A stretch of DNA of 41,646 nt from NCBI GenBank assembly GCA_016283195.1, contig JAEEML010000018.1, forward strand, positions 1 through 41,646, given 5' to 3'. Every line of letters starts with the position of its first letter. Within the stretch, counting starts at the first letter, position 1. This DNA is from Deltaproteobacteria bacterium (GTDB lineage: Bacteria; JAEEML01). The position numbers and the translations under genes were made by a program. Positions 15,231 to 23,729 of this stretch are shown here, in pieces. The notes beneath the pieces are model-generated. The model worked only from the letters and a program-made list of their open reading frames with translations, had not been told where the DNA came from and did no database searches.

Positions 15231-16925
15231 ATGAAAGAAAAAAGTAGCTTTTTTTGGGCTATCATTTCGGCGACTTTTGTTTTAGCTGCCTGCTCGGCAA
15301 GTGGAGATAATATCCCTAATAGTCAGCCCAAAGCCGATAATCCGGCTCCGCAAAACAATAATCATACCGATGCTTTTAGCGATGCCGCCAGCGACTCAGT
15401 TATAGATGAAGAATTTCAGATAGATAATAAATTTTATGACGACACTTTAACCGATTGCCTCTTTTACAGCGCTTTCGGCGCCGTGGGTGACGGCAAAACC
15501 AACGATATGGCGGCCATTGTGGCAACGCACCAAGCGGCTAATCTGGCCCGCCGCTGCGTAAAAGCCGATAAGGGAGCCACTTATTACATTAGCGCCATAA
15601 GCGAAAGCGCGATTATTCAGACTTCCACCGATTGGCGCGGCGCCTCTTTTATTATTGATGATTCGCAAATCACCACCGATAACCGCTCCAATCATATTTT
15701 TGCGGTAATTTCCGCCATGCCGAGCTACTTTCTCATTGCCGGTGGGCAAAAACTGGTGGATTCGCTGCCTATTAATTCTATCGCCCGCCAGCAAAAGAAT
15801 ATCGGTTTTGTTTTGCCGCAAGACGCGGTGATAGCCCTCTTTGATACAACTACCAAGCGCTATATTCGCGAGGGGCAGAACGCCAACAAAGGAGCCTCGC
15901 AAACGGATTTTATCCTGGTGGATAAAGATGGCAATGTAGCCGATACTTCGCCCATTATCTGGGATTATAATATTGTCACCGATTTGCAGGTTTTCCCCGT
16001 GGACAGCGAGCCGCTGTACCTCGTAGGCGGCACTTTTACCACTATCGCCAACCAGGCGGCCTCACTGGTTGATGTTTATTATAATCGCGGCATTAATATT
16101 ATGCGCTCCAATGTAGTAGTTGACGGCTTTACTCACTATATCGAGGGCGAATTAAACCATGGCTGCCCATATAACGGCATTTTGACCATGAATTATGCTG
16201 CTAATATCACCGTAAAGAACAGCATTTTTACCGGCCACAAGCTTTATATGAGCGGCGCTACGCAACTTGGTTCTTACGATATTCAGCCAACAGGCGTTAT
16301 CAATCTTACTTTAGAAAATTTAAAGCAAACCAATGATATTATGGACAAAAACTTTTGGGGAGTTATGGGCTCCAACTATTGCAAAAATATTATTTTGAAA
16401 AATTGCGAACTTAGCCGTTTTGATGCCCACCAGGGCGTGGCCGGCGTCACAATTTTAAACTCCAAACTCGGCCATCAGGGTATGCTGGTCATCGGCGAGG
16501 GCGATTTGATAATGAAAAACACCACCGTTTACGGCTCGCTTTACACCGGCTTTATAACTCTGCGCGATGACTACGGCTCCACCTGGCGCGGCAATCTTTA
16601 TATTGAAAACTGTTCTTGGGAGCCCCCCAAAGGGCTCAGTATAATGCCTGTTATCTTTGCCTCCAATAGCGGCAACCACAACTTTGGTTACGAATGTTAT
16701 CTCCCCGAAACCATTACGATAAATGGCCTTTATATTAATAAGACCTCTACTACTTATCTCTTGCCGGATACCATTCCCGATAACAATACAGCCGCCTATC
16801 CCTACCATATTCCCCGGGAAATCAGCATTAAAGATTTAAAAACCACTAGCACGGCCGGCTGGGAATTATACCAGCCCCAAAGTGGCTACAAATACTCCGG
16901 CATGGAAATACACCAGGAAAATTAA
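15231..16925 (+). CDS. Surface lipoprotein with pectate-lyase-like right-handed beta-helix
   Basis: A 564-residue lipoprotein. The ATG at 15231 has GGGAG just upstream and gives the signal MKEKSSFFWAIISATFVLAAC with lipobox LAAC; the track start at 15201 is a spurious TTG. An Asn/Asp/Ser-rich linker follows. The domain opens with YSAFGAVGDGKTNDMAAI, the hallmark N-terminus of pectate-lyase-3/GH28-like beta-helices, then many short strands with Asn/Gly turns (ITVKNSIFTGH, NIILKNCELS, LIMKNTTVYGS). Such proteins bind, cut or epimerise polysaccharides; catalytic residues cannot be assigned here. It is probably anchored in the outer membrane. It may act on the cell's own glycan or on an external one; no polysaccharide-utilisation neighbours are seen. 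Confidence 0.85.
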   Translation: MKEKSSFFWAIISATFVLAACSASGDNIPNSQPKADNPAPQNNNHTDAFSDAASDSVIDEEFQIDNKFYDDTLTDCLFYSAFGAVGDGKTNDMAAIVATHQAANLARRCVKADKGATYYISAISESAIIQTSTDWRGASFIIDDSQITTDNRSNHIFAVISAMPSYFLIAGGQKLVDSLPINSIARQQKNIGFVLPQDAVIALFDTTTKRYIREGQNANKGASQTDFILVDKDGNVADTSPIIWDYNIVTDLQVFPVDSEPLYLVGGTFTTIANQAASLVDVYYNRGINIMRSNVVVDGFTHYIEGELNHGCPYNGILTMNYAANITVKNSIFTGHKLYMSGATQLGSYDIQPTGVINLTLENLKQTNDIMDKNFWGVMGSNYCKNIILKNCELSRFDAHQGVAGVTILNSKLGHQGMLVIGEGDLIMKNTTVYGSLYTGFITLRDDYGSTWRGNLYIENCSWEPPKGLSIMPVIFASNSGNHNFGYECYLPETITINGLYINKTSTTYLLPDTIPDNNTAAYPYHIPREISIKDLKTTSTAGWELYQPQSGYKYSGMEIHQEN

Positions 16926-16981
16926 CCTTACACAGTACCAGACTACATTTTTCAGTTTTTTTAAAACACATATAATATTTA

Positions 16982-17034
16982 TTGACACATTCTGTAAAAA
17001 TGTGCTTTAAGATCCCCTCGTGTTTTTGTAACAC
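16982..17034 (+). promoter_or_regulatory. Promoter and leader hairpin of the small membrane protein gene
   Basis: TTGACA (16982-16987) is followed after 18 bases by an extended -10, TG-C-TTTAAG (17006-17011). A short hairpin GTGTT-TTTGT-AACAC (17020-17034) lies at or near the 5' end of the transcript, 10 bases before AAAGGAG. CACATT...AATGTG (16986-17004) forms an inverted repeat inside the spacer that could be an operator. Confidence 0.5.
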
Positions 17035-17057
17035 CAAACACTTAAAGGAGTTTTAAA

Positions 17058-17681
17058 ATGGAAGTTAAGTACATGGATTTAGTCAAAGAGAGCTGGGCAC
17101 TGGTCAAATCAGATATCGCCTTCTTCGCTTTGGGTTTACTCATTGCCGAATGTGTCGGTAGCTTTACCGGCGGTATTTTGACACCGGCTCTTATGGTTGG
17201 TTATATCATGGCTATCATGAAGAAAATGAACGGCGAGAAAGTTGCTCTCGGCGATATCTTCAACATGGGCTTCTCCAAGTTCGTACCGGCTTTCGTGGCC
17301 GCCATTATTATTGGCTTTGCCGTTTCTATCGGTAGCGTTTTGCTCATCGTCCCCGGTATCATTGCTGCTTATACCGGTATGCTGGCTATGTTCATCATCG
17401 CCGATGAAGATAATATTCCTTTCATGGATGCCATTAAGAAAGGCTTCGAGCTCTTCAAAGCTAACTGGAAAGTCATCGTTATCGCTTCTATCGTAGCCGG
17501 CTTCTTCGGTTCTTTGGGTGCAATTGCCTGTGGCGTTGGTGCTTTTGTAACCATGCCGATAACCTTTGTCGCTATGCTCAAAGTTTATCAAATGATCAAA
17601 GGCGATGCCGCTCCTGCCGCCGCTGCTGCCGAAGCCCCCGCTGCTGAAGCTCCTGCCGCCGAAGCTGCTGCCGAAGCCTGA
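17058..17681 (+). CDS. Small multi-helix membrane protein with Ala/Glu/Pro-rich tail, unknown function
   Basis: A 207-residue protein with four to five hydrophobic helices (FFALGLLIAECVGSFTGGIL, FVPAFVAAIIIGFAVSIGSVLLIVPGIIAAYTGM, VIVIASIVAGFFGSLGAIAC, AFVTMPITFVAML). The arrangement, with repeated NxGF/KKGFELFKANWK segments between helices, resembles DUF4013/DUF975-like membrane proteins, but I cannot name the family firmly. The C-terminus is a low-complexity AEAPAAEAPAAEAAAEA tail, probably cytoplasmic. Codon use differs from its neighbours (mostly TTC, ATC, AAC and GAG, where flanking genes prefer TTT and AAT), as in highly expressed genes. Strong TTGACA promoter, leader hairpin and AAGGAG support high expression. 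It probably is an abundant inner-membrane protein. Confidence 0.82.
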   Translation: MEVKYMDLVKESWALVKSDIAFFALGLLIAECVGSFTGGILTPALMVGYIMAIMKKMNGEKVALGDIFNMGFSKFVPAFVAAIIIGFAVSIGSVLLIVPGIIAAYTGMLAMFIIADEDNIPFMDAIKKGFELFKANWKVIVIASIVAGFFGSLGAIACGVGAFVTMPITFVAMLKVYQMIKGDAAPAAAAAEAPAAEAPAAEAAAEA

Positions 17682-17695
17682 TTTCCCCATCTTAG

Positions 17696-18757
17696 ATGGT
17701 CTCTTCTTTAAGCAACCAAGCGGTTGCTCCTAATGCACTGCCCGAAAATCCCATAGATTATCAAGAAGACGGTGATGCCGATACTCCTGAGCTTATTGAT
17801 GTGCGCCTTACTGTAGATAGCCGGGCAGCCGGGCTTAGAGCCGATATCGGCCTCACCAGGCTGATGCGCCGCATGCGCCGCCACACTGCCCGGGCTGTTT
17901 TGGAGCAACTTGGCGTTACCGGCTATTTGGGGCGCACCGTGCGCCCGGGATCGCGCCTCATATTGGGCGAAGAGCTGCATTGGCAAAGGCGCCTTAAAGA
18001 AGAACCACCGCTCCCGGAGCATATCCCCATTATCTGGCAAGATGAGTGGAGCATAGCCGTCAATAAGCCGGTGGGTATTCCCGTGCACGCCACAGCCCGC
18101 TATTTTCGCTTTTCTGTCATGGCTTATATGCATAAGCATTTTCCAGAAAATACGCCGCAAGTGGCTCATAGGCTGGATATGGATACCACCGGGGTTCTCT
18201 TGCTCTATTTGCCGGGAAACGGCCACTATTTTAAAAATCTCTTTGCCGAGCGCCTCACTAAAAAGAGCTATATTGCTATTGTCCAGGGGGTAGTGAGCGA
18301 AGATAATTTTACCATAGATGCCGATATTGCCCAAGACCCCGATACCCGCCTTAAAGGCATTCGCATGAAAATTGTGCCCAAAGGCCAGGGTATGAGCTCT
18401 TTAACCGAGGTAAAAGTACTGGCAAGAAGTGATAAATATACTTTGGTCCACTGCTTTCCGCGCACCGGCCGCCAGCACCAAATCCGCCTGCACATGTTCC
18501 ATGCCGGCTATCCCTTAGTGGGCGACCGCCTATATGGCCAAAGCGACGACTTTTTCAAAGCCGCCGCCGCCGGCCTCATAAGTGAAGAAGACATTGTAAA
18601 AGAGGTCTTTATGCGCCGCCAGGCTCTTCATGCCTATTCGCTCTCCTTCCCCCGGCCGAATGGCACTACGGCTACTATTTATGCCCCCTTGCCTGATGAT
18701 ATGAGCGAATTTTTAGCCGAGAATTTTTCCGGCGGAGTGCCTGACCTTACTAAATAA
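17696..18757 (+). CDS. RluA-family pseudouridine synthase
   Basis: A 353-residue RluA-type enzyme that isomerises uridine in rRNA or tRNA. The catalytic block is QVAHRLDMDTTGVLLL near residue 157, with HRLD containing the nucleophilic aspartate. NKPVGIPVHATARYF near 122 and FPRTGRQHQIRLHM near 258 followed by GYPLVGDRLYG complete the fold. The N-terminal 100 residues look like a degenerate S4 RNA-binding module (LTRLMRRMRRHTARAVLEQLG). The target uridine cannot be told. The start is weakly supported (no clear ribosome site, 14 bases after the previous stop). It converges with the BY-kinase gene, five bases between stops, without a visible terminator. Confidence 0.9.
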   Translation: MVSSLSNQAVAPNALPENPIDYQEDGDADTPELIDVRLTVDSRAAGLRADIGLTRLMRRMRRHTARAVLEQLGVTGYLGRTVRPGSRLILGEELHWQRRLKEEPPLPEHIPIIWQDEWSIAVNKPVGIPVHATARYFRFSVMAYMHKHFPENTPQVAHRLDMDTTGVLLLYLPGNGHYFKNLFAERLTKKSYIAIVQGVVSEDNFTIDADIAQDPDTRLKGIRMKIVPKGQGMSSLTEVKVLARSDKYTLVHCFPRTGRQHQIRLHMFHAGYPLVGDRLYGQSDDFFKAAAAGLISEEDIVKEVFMRRQALHAYSLSFPRPNGTTATIYAPLPDDMSEFLAENFSGGVPDLTK

Positions 18758-18762
18758 AACTC

Positions 18763-21072
18763 TTAAGCCTTGTGCTTATGCCCATGCTTCTTCTCGCCGT
18801 TTTCGCTGCCCTCCTCGGAATAAGCGGAAGAATAAGCCGAAGAATAGCTGTAATAATGATAACCGTAGCGATAATAACCGCCGCGCGTATAAGCTGATTT
18901 CTTCGGTGTGGCGTTAAAGACAAAGCCAATAAGAGGCGCATTCATCTGCTGCAACTGGGTGGCAATAGAGCGCAGGGCCACCCTGTCGGTGAGGCCCGGA
19001 CGCACCACCAGGAGCAAATTATCCACCACTCGCGAGATAATAAGCGCATCGCCTAAAGCCATGAGCGGCGGGCTATCAAAAACCACATAATCAAAACGAT
19101 TTTTAAGCTCGGCTACCACATCGCGGAATTGCGGTGAACTCAAAAGTTCGGCGGAATTTGGTGGCAAGGGGCCGCTTGTTAGCACCGAAAGCCCGGGAAT
19201 ATCGCTCTCTCTAATGGCTTCATCCAGCGTTTTACGGCCGGTAAGCACCGAGCTGATACCGATATTATTTTTTAAATCATAAATACGGTGCACCATCGGC
19301 TTATGTAAATCGGTATCAATAACAATAACTTTTTTGCCAAGCGCAGCCAGGCTTGCGGCCACAAAATTAGTAACCGTACTTTTGCCCTCTTTGGGATTGG
19401 CCGAAGTTAAAAGCAGACTTGAAGGGGTATTTTCCATGCCGGCGGCCAAAAGATTGATGCGGATAAAGCGGATAGATTCCGCGAGTGAGCTTTTGGGGAA
19501 AAATTGCGGAAAATATTCCACGCGCCGCCGCTCGTTAAGAGCCAGATAGCGATTTAGCTCTTCTTCGCTGATGTTCAGCGATTTATCAACAGCCGGGTCA
19601 AAATCATGCTCAAGCTGCGTTAAAGCCCCCAGCATAGGACGGTGCACCAGCTTTTCCGCCTCTTCGCGGCCGCTTAACTTGGTGTCGAGAGTTTCAAGAA
19701 TAAAGGCCAGAACAATAGCCATAAAAAGGCCAAGGACAAAAGAGAGGAGTATATTTATTTTAACCCGCGGCGATATGGGAAATTGGGGAGTAACCGCGTG
19801 TTCCACTATCTCCACATCCACAAATTGGGCCACACCTGACAGCTGCGTCTCTTTACTGCGTTTGATAACCAGAGCATAAAGATTGCGATAATTGGTGAGC
19901 TCGTAATTGCGCCTTTGATATTCCACTGTCAGGCTGTTTAAGCGGAGAGCCTCTTGCCTGGTGCGGGCAAGTTCCTGAGAAATAATATTTACTGTGCGGT
20001 CGAGCTCTATTTTGCGCTGCTTGGCTCTATTCACCAAAAGTTTTAATTCGTCCTTCAGCGAGTTTTCCACGGCCTCCAGTTGCTCAAGTGCGGCTTTATA
20101 AGCCGGATGCTTGGGGCCATATTGAGTAACTACTTGGCTAAACTCCTGCTGCCTGGCCAAAACCACCTCGCGCAAATTATCCAGAGTGGCATTGCCGAGT
20201 GTTAAGGGACTTGCCAGCATGGCCTTGTAATCATTTTGAAAATCGGTGAGCGTTTTTAGCTGCACGTCGGCCCGCCACAAGTCGGTTTTTACATCCATCA
20301 GCTGGCTGCTAAGGCGCTTTTGCTTATCGGCAATAAGACTTTCATAGGCTTCAAAAGAGGTGGCCTCAATATTATTGGCCTTTTGAAAATCCAAAAGATT
20401 TTTTTCGGCCTCATTTAATTGCGTTAAGAGGCCGCCTTCCTGCTCAACAAGCCAACTGGTGGCTGAGCCAATCATGGAAATTTTATTTTCGCGGCGCAAG
20501 GTGTTGTAGCCGTTAACCACTTCTGTGGCAATCATGCGGGCAAGCTCAGGATTACGATTTTTTACTGTAATGGTGGCAAGGTCAGAATCACGGCTCAAAG
20601 AGACAGCTACCTGGCGGGCTAAAATATCAGTGGGGTTTAAGCGGCTTAAGGCCTTTTCGGCCTCTAAGGGCGGCAATTTATCAATGCCTAAAAAGCTATA
20701 ATTAGTGGCTAGTTGCAAATTGGCTACCACTTTTTCCAAAACCGGGCGGCTGGTAATTACTTTGGCCTGGGTGTTGCGGTAATCTTTATTAAAAAGGTAA
20801 TAAGAGGCCGTGGATTCCAGCCCTTCTACCTGGCGGCCCAAGGGGCGCAGAGTCTCATTATTGAGCACTATAACCGTGCTGGCCTGATAAATTTTTGGCT
20901 GGCGCATAGTGTAAATCACACCCAGCGCGGTAACCATAATAATGGCCAAAAGCATAAAAGGCCAGCGGCGGCGCAAAATAGCCACATATTCCATAATATC
21001 AAAGGCATCGCTTTGAACAGCCCTGACATCGATGGGAGCTTCTAAAGATTTATGCAAATTGGTGTCGCTCAT
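18763..21072 (-). CDS. Polysaccharide co-polymerase/BY-kinase (Wzc-like)
   Basis: A 769-residue fusion of a Wzz chain-length domain and a bacterial tyrosine kinase. Transmembrane helices lie near residues 36-54 (PFMLLAIIMVTALGVIYTM) and 430-450 (INILLSFVLGLFMAIVLAFI), with a long coiled-coil periplasmic part between. The kinase has Walker A SANPKEGKST near 553, Walker A' VIDTDLHKP and Walker B VVFDSPPL. The tail contains a tyrosine cluster (YYRYGYHYYSYSSAYSSAY) for trans-autophosphorylation and ends KKHGHKHKA. It controls export and length of exopolysaccharide or capsule. GAGGGAGG precedes the start. The CpsB-like phosphatase at 11328 is the natural counterpart. No Wza export channel is seen in the window. 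Confidence 0.94.
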   Translation of the reverse strand: MSDTNLHKSLEAPIDVRAVQSDAFDIMEYVAILRRRWPFMLLAIIMVTALGVIYTMRQPKIYQASTVIVLNNETLRPLGRQVEGLESTASYYLFNKDYRNTQAKVITSRPVLEKVVANLQLATNYSFLGIDKLPPLEAEKALSRLNPTDILARQVAVSLSRDSDLATITVKNRNPELARMIATEVVNGYNTLRRENKISMIGSATSWLVEQEGGLLTQLNEAEKNLLDFQKANNIEATSFEAYESLIADKQKRLSSQLMDVKTDLWRADVQLKTLTDFQNDYKAMLASPLTLGNATLDNLREVVLARQQEFSQVVTQYGPKHPAYKAALEQLEAVENSLKDELKLLVNRAKQRKIELDRTVNIISQELARTRQEALRLNSLTVEYQRRNYELTNYRNLYALVIKRSKETQLSGVAQFVDVEIVEHAVTPQFPISPRVKINILLSFVLGLFMAIVLAFILETLDTKLSGREEAEKLVHRPMLGALTQLEHDFDPAVDKSLNISEEELNRYLALNERRRVEYFPQFFPKSSLAESIRFIRINLLAAGMENTPSSLLLTSANPKEGKSTVTNFVAASLAALGKKVIVIDTDLHKPMVHRIYDLKNNIGISSVLTGRKTLDEAIRESDIPGLSVLTSGPLPPNSAELLSSPQFRDVVAELKNRFDYVVFDSPPLMALGDALIISRVVDNLLLVVRPGLTDRVALRSIATQLQQMNAPLIGFVFNATPKKSAYTRGGYYRYGYHYYSYSSAYSSAYSEEGSENGEKKHGHKHKA

Positions 21073-21203
21073 AAACCTCCCTCGGCCGGGTAGGTTGTCA
21101 GTTTATTGGGGGAAAGTCAATAAATGTGCAAGAAATATGGCAAACCGCTTCTTATGCCACATGCGCCAATTTAATATCGGAATATTGGCCGGCTAAGTCC
21201 TTA

Positions 21204-23570
21204 TTAAGGATAACAACCCAATGGCTGACCGGAAACAAACCGCTTACAACTTGCGGTGCTTATACAATCACTGCTGCCTGTACAGGATGTTTTGCAACTT
21301 GTACTTGAAGCGCACTTATAGTAACCGCACGAAGTGTTATAAAATTTTGTAGTGCTTCCGCAGCTATATGTTTTGGTTACATCTCCCTGGCCACTGCAAG
21401 TAGTGCTTATAGGAGAACTTGAACAGCATACACCATCCATACAGTGTGAACTCTGGCAATGGCTGTTATCGGAGCACGATCCGCCGTTGGATCGGGGGGA
21501 AACACATTGTTCCCCAATGCAAACATAATTATCGGAGCAATCGTTGTTGCTAGTACATGAAGTTTTACAACTTGTATCACCGCAAACATAAGGGGCACAG
21601 GATGAAGTATCTTGCACACAAGTGCCTCTTGAGTCGCTTTTATCGCAACGATAGTGGGTTTCTGTAATGCCACTACAAGATGGATTACTATTGCAAGCTG
21701 TATCGCAGCAAGTATTGTCAGCGCAAAATCCGTGTAAACAATCACCGGGATTATTGCATGATTCGCCGTCTATCTTTTTACAAGCACCAAAGCCATCGCA
21801 GCGGTAGGCCGATTGTTTGCAATCTGTACCCTGTTCACCAAGCTGGACTAAAGTACAAGTGCCTTCGCTGCCGGCTACATTGCAAGCTTCGCAGGTATTA
21901 CATCTGTTTTTGGTGCAGCAAACGTCGTCAACGCAGCTACCATTAAGACAGTCATTGTTGTCATTGCAGCTTTGACCTGGCACTTTTAGGCACACTCCGT
22001 GGCCGTCGCATTTTTGTGTTTCCCCCTCACAGGTGCCTTCGTCATTGTTGTTTTTACTGACAAAATCGCAAGTACCGTGGCCATTTATATTACAAGCTTC
22101 ACAGGTTCCGCATTTATCGGTATTACAGCAAACACCGTCAACACATTGCTTGTTTTTGCACTCGTTGTTATGGTCACAGGTTTCTCCCAGTTCCAAGAGC
22201 ATGGCGCAGTGACCAGCATGACAATAAGTGACACTGTTACATTCTCCATCACCAGAGCAGGCTTGTCCCACTACTTCAGAAGTACATATATGTGTGTCTT
22301 TATTGCAAACAAATTCCGCCGGGCAATCGGCTACTTCATCACAACATTCTCCATTTTTGCAACAGCGGCCGGTTTCTGGACCATCGCTTGAGGCGTCGCA
22401 GTGGTTACTTTGGCAGGCATCGTCACTTTGACAGCCGGTTTTGCCGTCTTCAATTTTGAGTTTGCATGAGCCCTGATGGCAATAGTGGGTTGAAGCGCAG
22501 TCGTCACTATTTTTGCAGGAAGTGCGGCAACCTGAGTGGTCTTCTTTGCAGGCATAGCCATCGTCACATTGGGTGGCCGAAGTTGTAGAACAAATGGCGC
22601 TATCTTGATTGGCTTCATCGGCTAGAACACATTTGCCACCATTTTCAGGATAATAAAAATTATTATCACATTTAGCACCGCAAGCGGTATCTGGTACAAA
22701 TTCATGTCCACAATGGTTACTTTTGCACACAGCTTTATAACATTCTTTCCAAACAGAGGAATGTTCCGGTAAATTTTGGCAATCCTGATCTTTAAGGCAC
22801 TCCACACAAGTGCCGGAGCTACAAACACCGCTAGAATCCTTGGTACTGCATGGTATTCCATCGGCTTTATTAACCACTTTGCATGGCTGATTCTCTTTTG
22901 AATTGGGGTCACAAATAGCTTCCTCGCAATTATTTTCCGGCTGAGTACAAGCCACATTTTGACAAAATCCCAGGCAGTTTTCGCGACAATTTGGACAGGC
23001 TTTGGTGCTTTCCGTATAGACGCAGCCTTTGTTGCTAACCGACTCACATATTCCGGTTTGGCTATAAGTATAATAAGTGTCGTCATTTTCGTTACAGTTG
23101 GCAGCAGGCGGGGTGTCACAAATTTTGGGTGTTCCTACACAACGCCCTTCGCCATCGCAAGCGCTAACGGTACAAATATTGCCGTCATCACATGGGGTAT
23201 CTTTTGCTTTAGGCATATAATGGCAACGGGCCGCTTCACAATAAGCTCCACTTAATATTTCACAAGCACCCGGAAACTGACAGTCCGCATCCTCTACGCA
23301 AAGAGGATTGGGCACATCAAGGCAAATATTATTAGTGCAAGTTTGCTTTTTAGCACACTCACTATCCTTTTGGCATACCAGGCGACAAATGCCTTCACTA
23401 CAAGTTAAAGGAGATGGGCATGTTTCACCGTCTTCATCACTCGAAAAGCAGGATTCGCCTTCTTGGATATCCTCAAGGCTAATTTCTTTCGGGAAGGAGG
23501 GGCCGGCTATTGGGCAGGCACTAAGAGGTATCACTGTGACAATGAGTGCAAGTAAGCAAAGCTTTTTCAT
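21204..23570 (-). CDS. Large cysteine-rich repeat lipoprotein (myxobacterial type)
   Basis: A 788-residue protein with signal MKKLCLLALIVTVIPLSAC (lipobox LSAC), so probably surface-anchored. The rest is a chain of small disulfide modules of the form C-x6-C-x4-C-x4-C. At least two long repeats of about 75 residues are plain, containing ECKNKQCVDGVCC then CGTCEACNINGHGTC, and DCLNGSCVDDVCC then CNTCEACNVAGSEGTC. Several Dickkopf-like units (NDCSDNYVCIGEQCV) follow. Such proteins are abundant in Myxococcota/Bradymonadia-like genomes; their role (adhesin, matrix or protease-resistant coat) is unknown. It has AGGAGGT before the ATG and its own promoter. A smaller Cys-rich protein lies at the right end of the window. 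No catalytic domain is visible. Confidence 0.88.
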   Translation of the reverse strand: MKKLCLLALIVTVIPLSACPIAGPSFPKEISLEDIQEGESCFSSDEDGETCPSPLTCSEGICRLVCQKDSECAKKQTCTNNICLDVPNPLCVEDADCQFPGACEILSGAYCEAARCHYMPKAKDTPCDDGNICTVSACDGEGRCVGTPKICDTPPAANCNENDDTYYTYSQTGICESVSNKGCVYTESTKACPNCRENCLGFCQNVACTQPENNCEEAICDPNSKENQPCKVVNKADGIPCSTKDSSGVCSSGTCVECLKDQDCQNLPEHSSVWKECYKAVCKSNHCGHEFVPDTACGAKCDNNFYYPENGGKCVLADEANQDSAICSTTSATQCDDGYACKEDHSGCRTSCKNSDDCASTHYCHQGSCKLKIEDGKTGCQSDDACQSNHCDASSDGPETGRCCKNGECCDEVADCPAEFVCNKDTHICTSEVVGQACSGDGECNSVTYCHAGHCAMLLELGETCDHNNECKNKQCVDGVCCNTDKCGTCEACNINGHGTCDFVSKNNNDEGTCEGETQKCDGHGVCLKVPGQSCNDNNDCLNGSCVDDVCCTKNRCNTCEACNVAGSEGTCTLVQLGEQGTDCKQSAYRCDGFGACKKIDGESCNNPGDCLHGFCADNTCCDTACNSNPSCSGITETHYRCDKSDSRGTCVQDTSSCAPYVCGDTSCKTSCTSNNDCSDNYVCIGEQCVSPRSNGGSCSDNSHCQSSHCMDGVCCSSSPISTTCSGQGDVTKTYSCGSTTKFYNTSCGYYKCASSTSCKTSCTGSSDCISTASCKRFVSGQPLGCYP

Positions 23571-23602
23571 TGGGACCTCCTAAAAAAGAAAGCTAATGGC
23601 GC

Positions 23603-23671
23603 TGTTAGATACTTTAAAGGCAATCTAACAATACTTTGTTAATTTTACATTTTTGTTAGGTCAGGAAGCAA
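23603..23671 (-). promoter_or_regulatory. Promoter and palindromic leader of the Cys-rich lipoprotein gene
   Basis: On the minus strand TTGCTT (23666-23671), an 18-base spacer ending in TG and TAAAAT (23642-23647) make a good promoter with +1 near 23635. Just downstream an inverted repeat with perfect eight-base arms, TGTTAGAT...ATCTAACA (23603-23630), overlaps a second one, TAACAA-TACT-TTGTTA (23626-23641). A further TGTTAGG lies at 23654-23660. The repeated TGTTAG unit suggests an operator cluster, or a 5' stabilising hairpin. Confidence 0.5.
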
Positions 23672-23729
23672 TCAAAAAAAGAGGAACATGAGCTATTTTG
23701 TAATTTACAGCTTATTCCGCAACATTTGG

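Noticed and set aside
21204-23570. Repeated short DNA motifs suggestive of a CRISPR or tandem repeat
   Set aside because: The periodicity comes from Cys-module protein repeats; the DNA copies are diverged and not regularly spaced.
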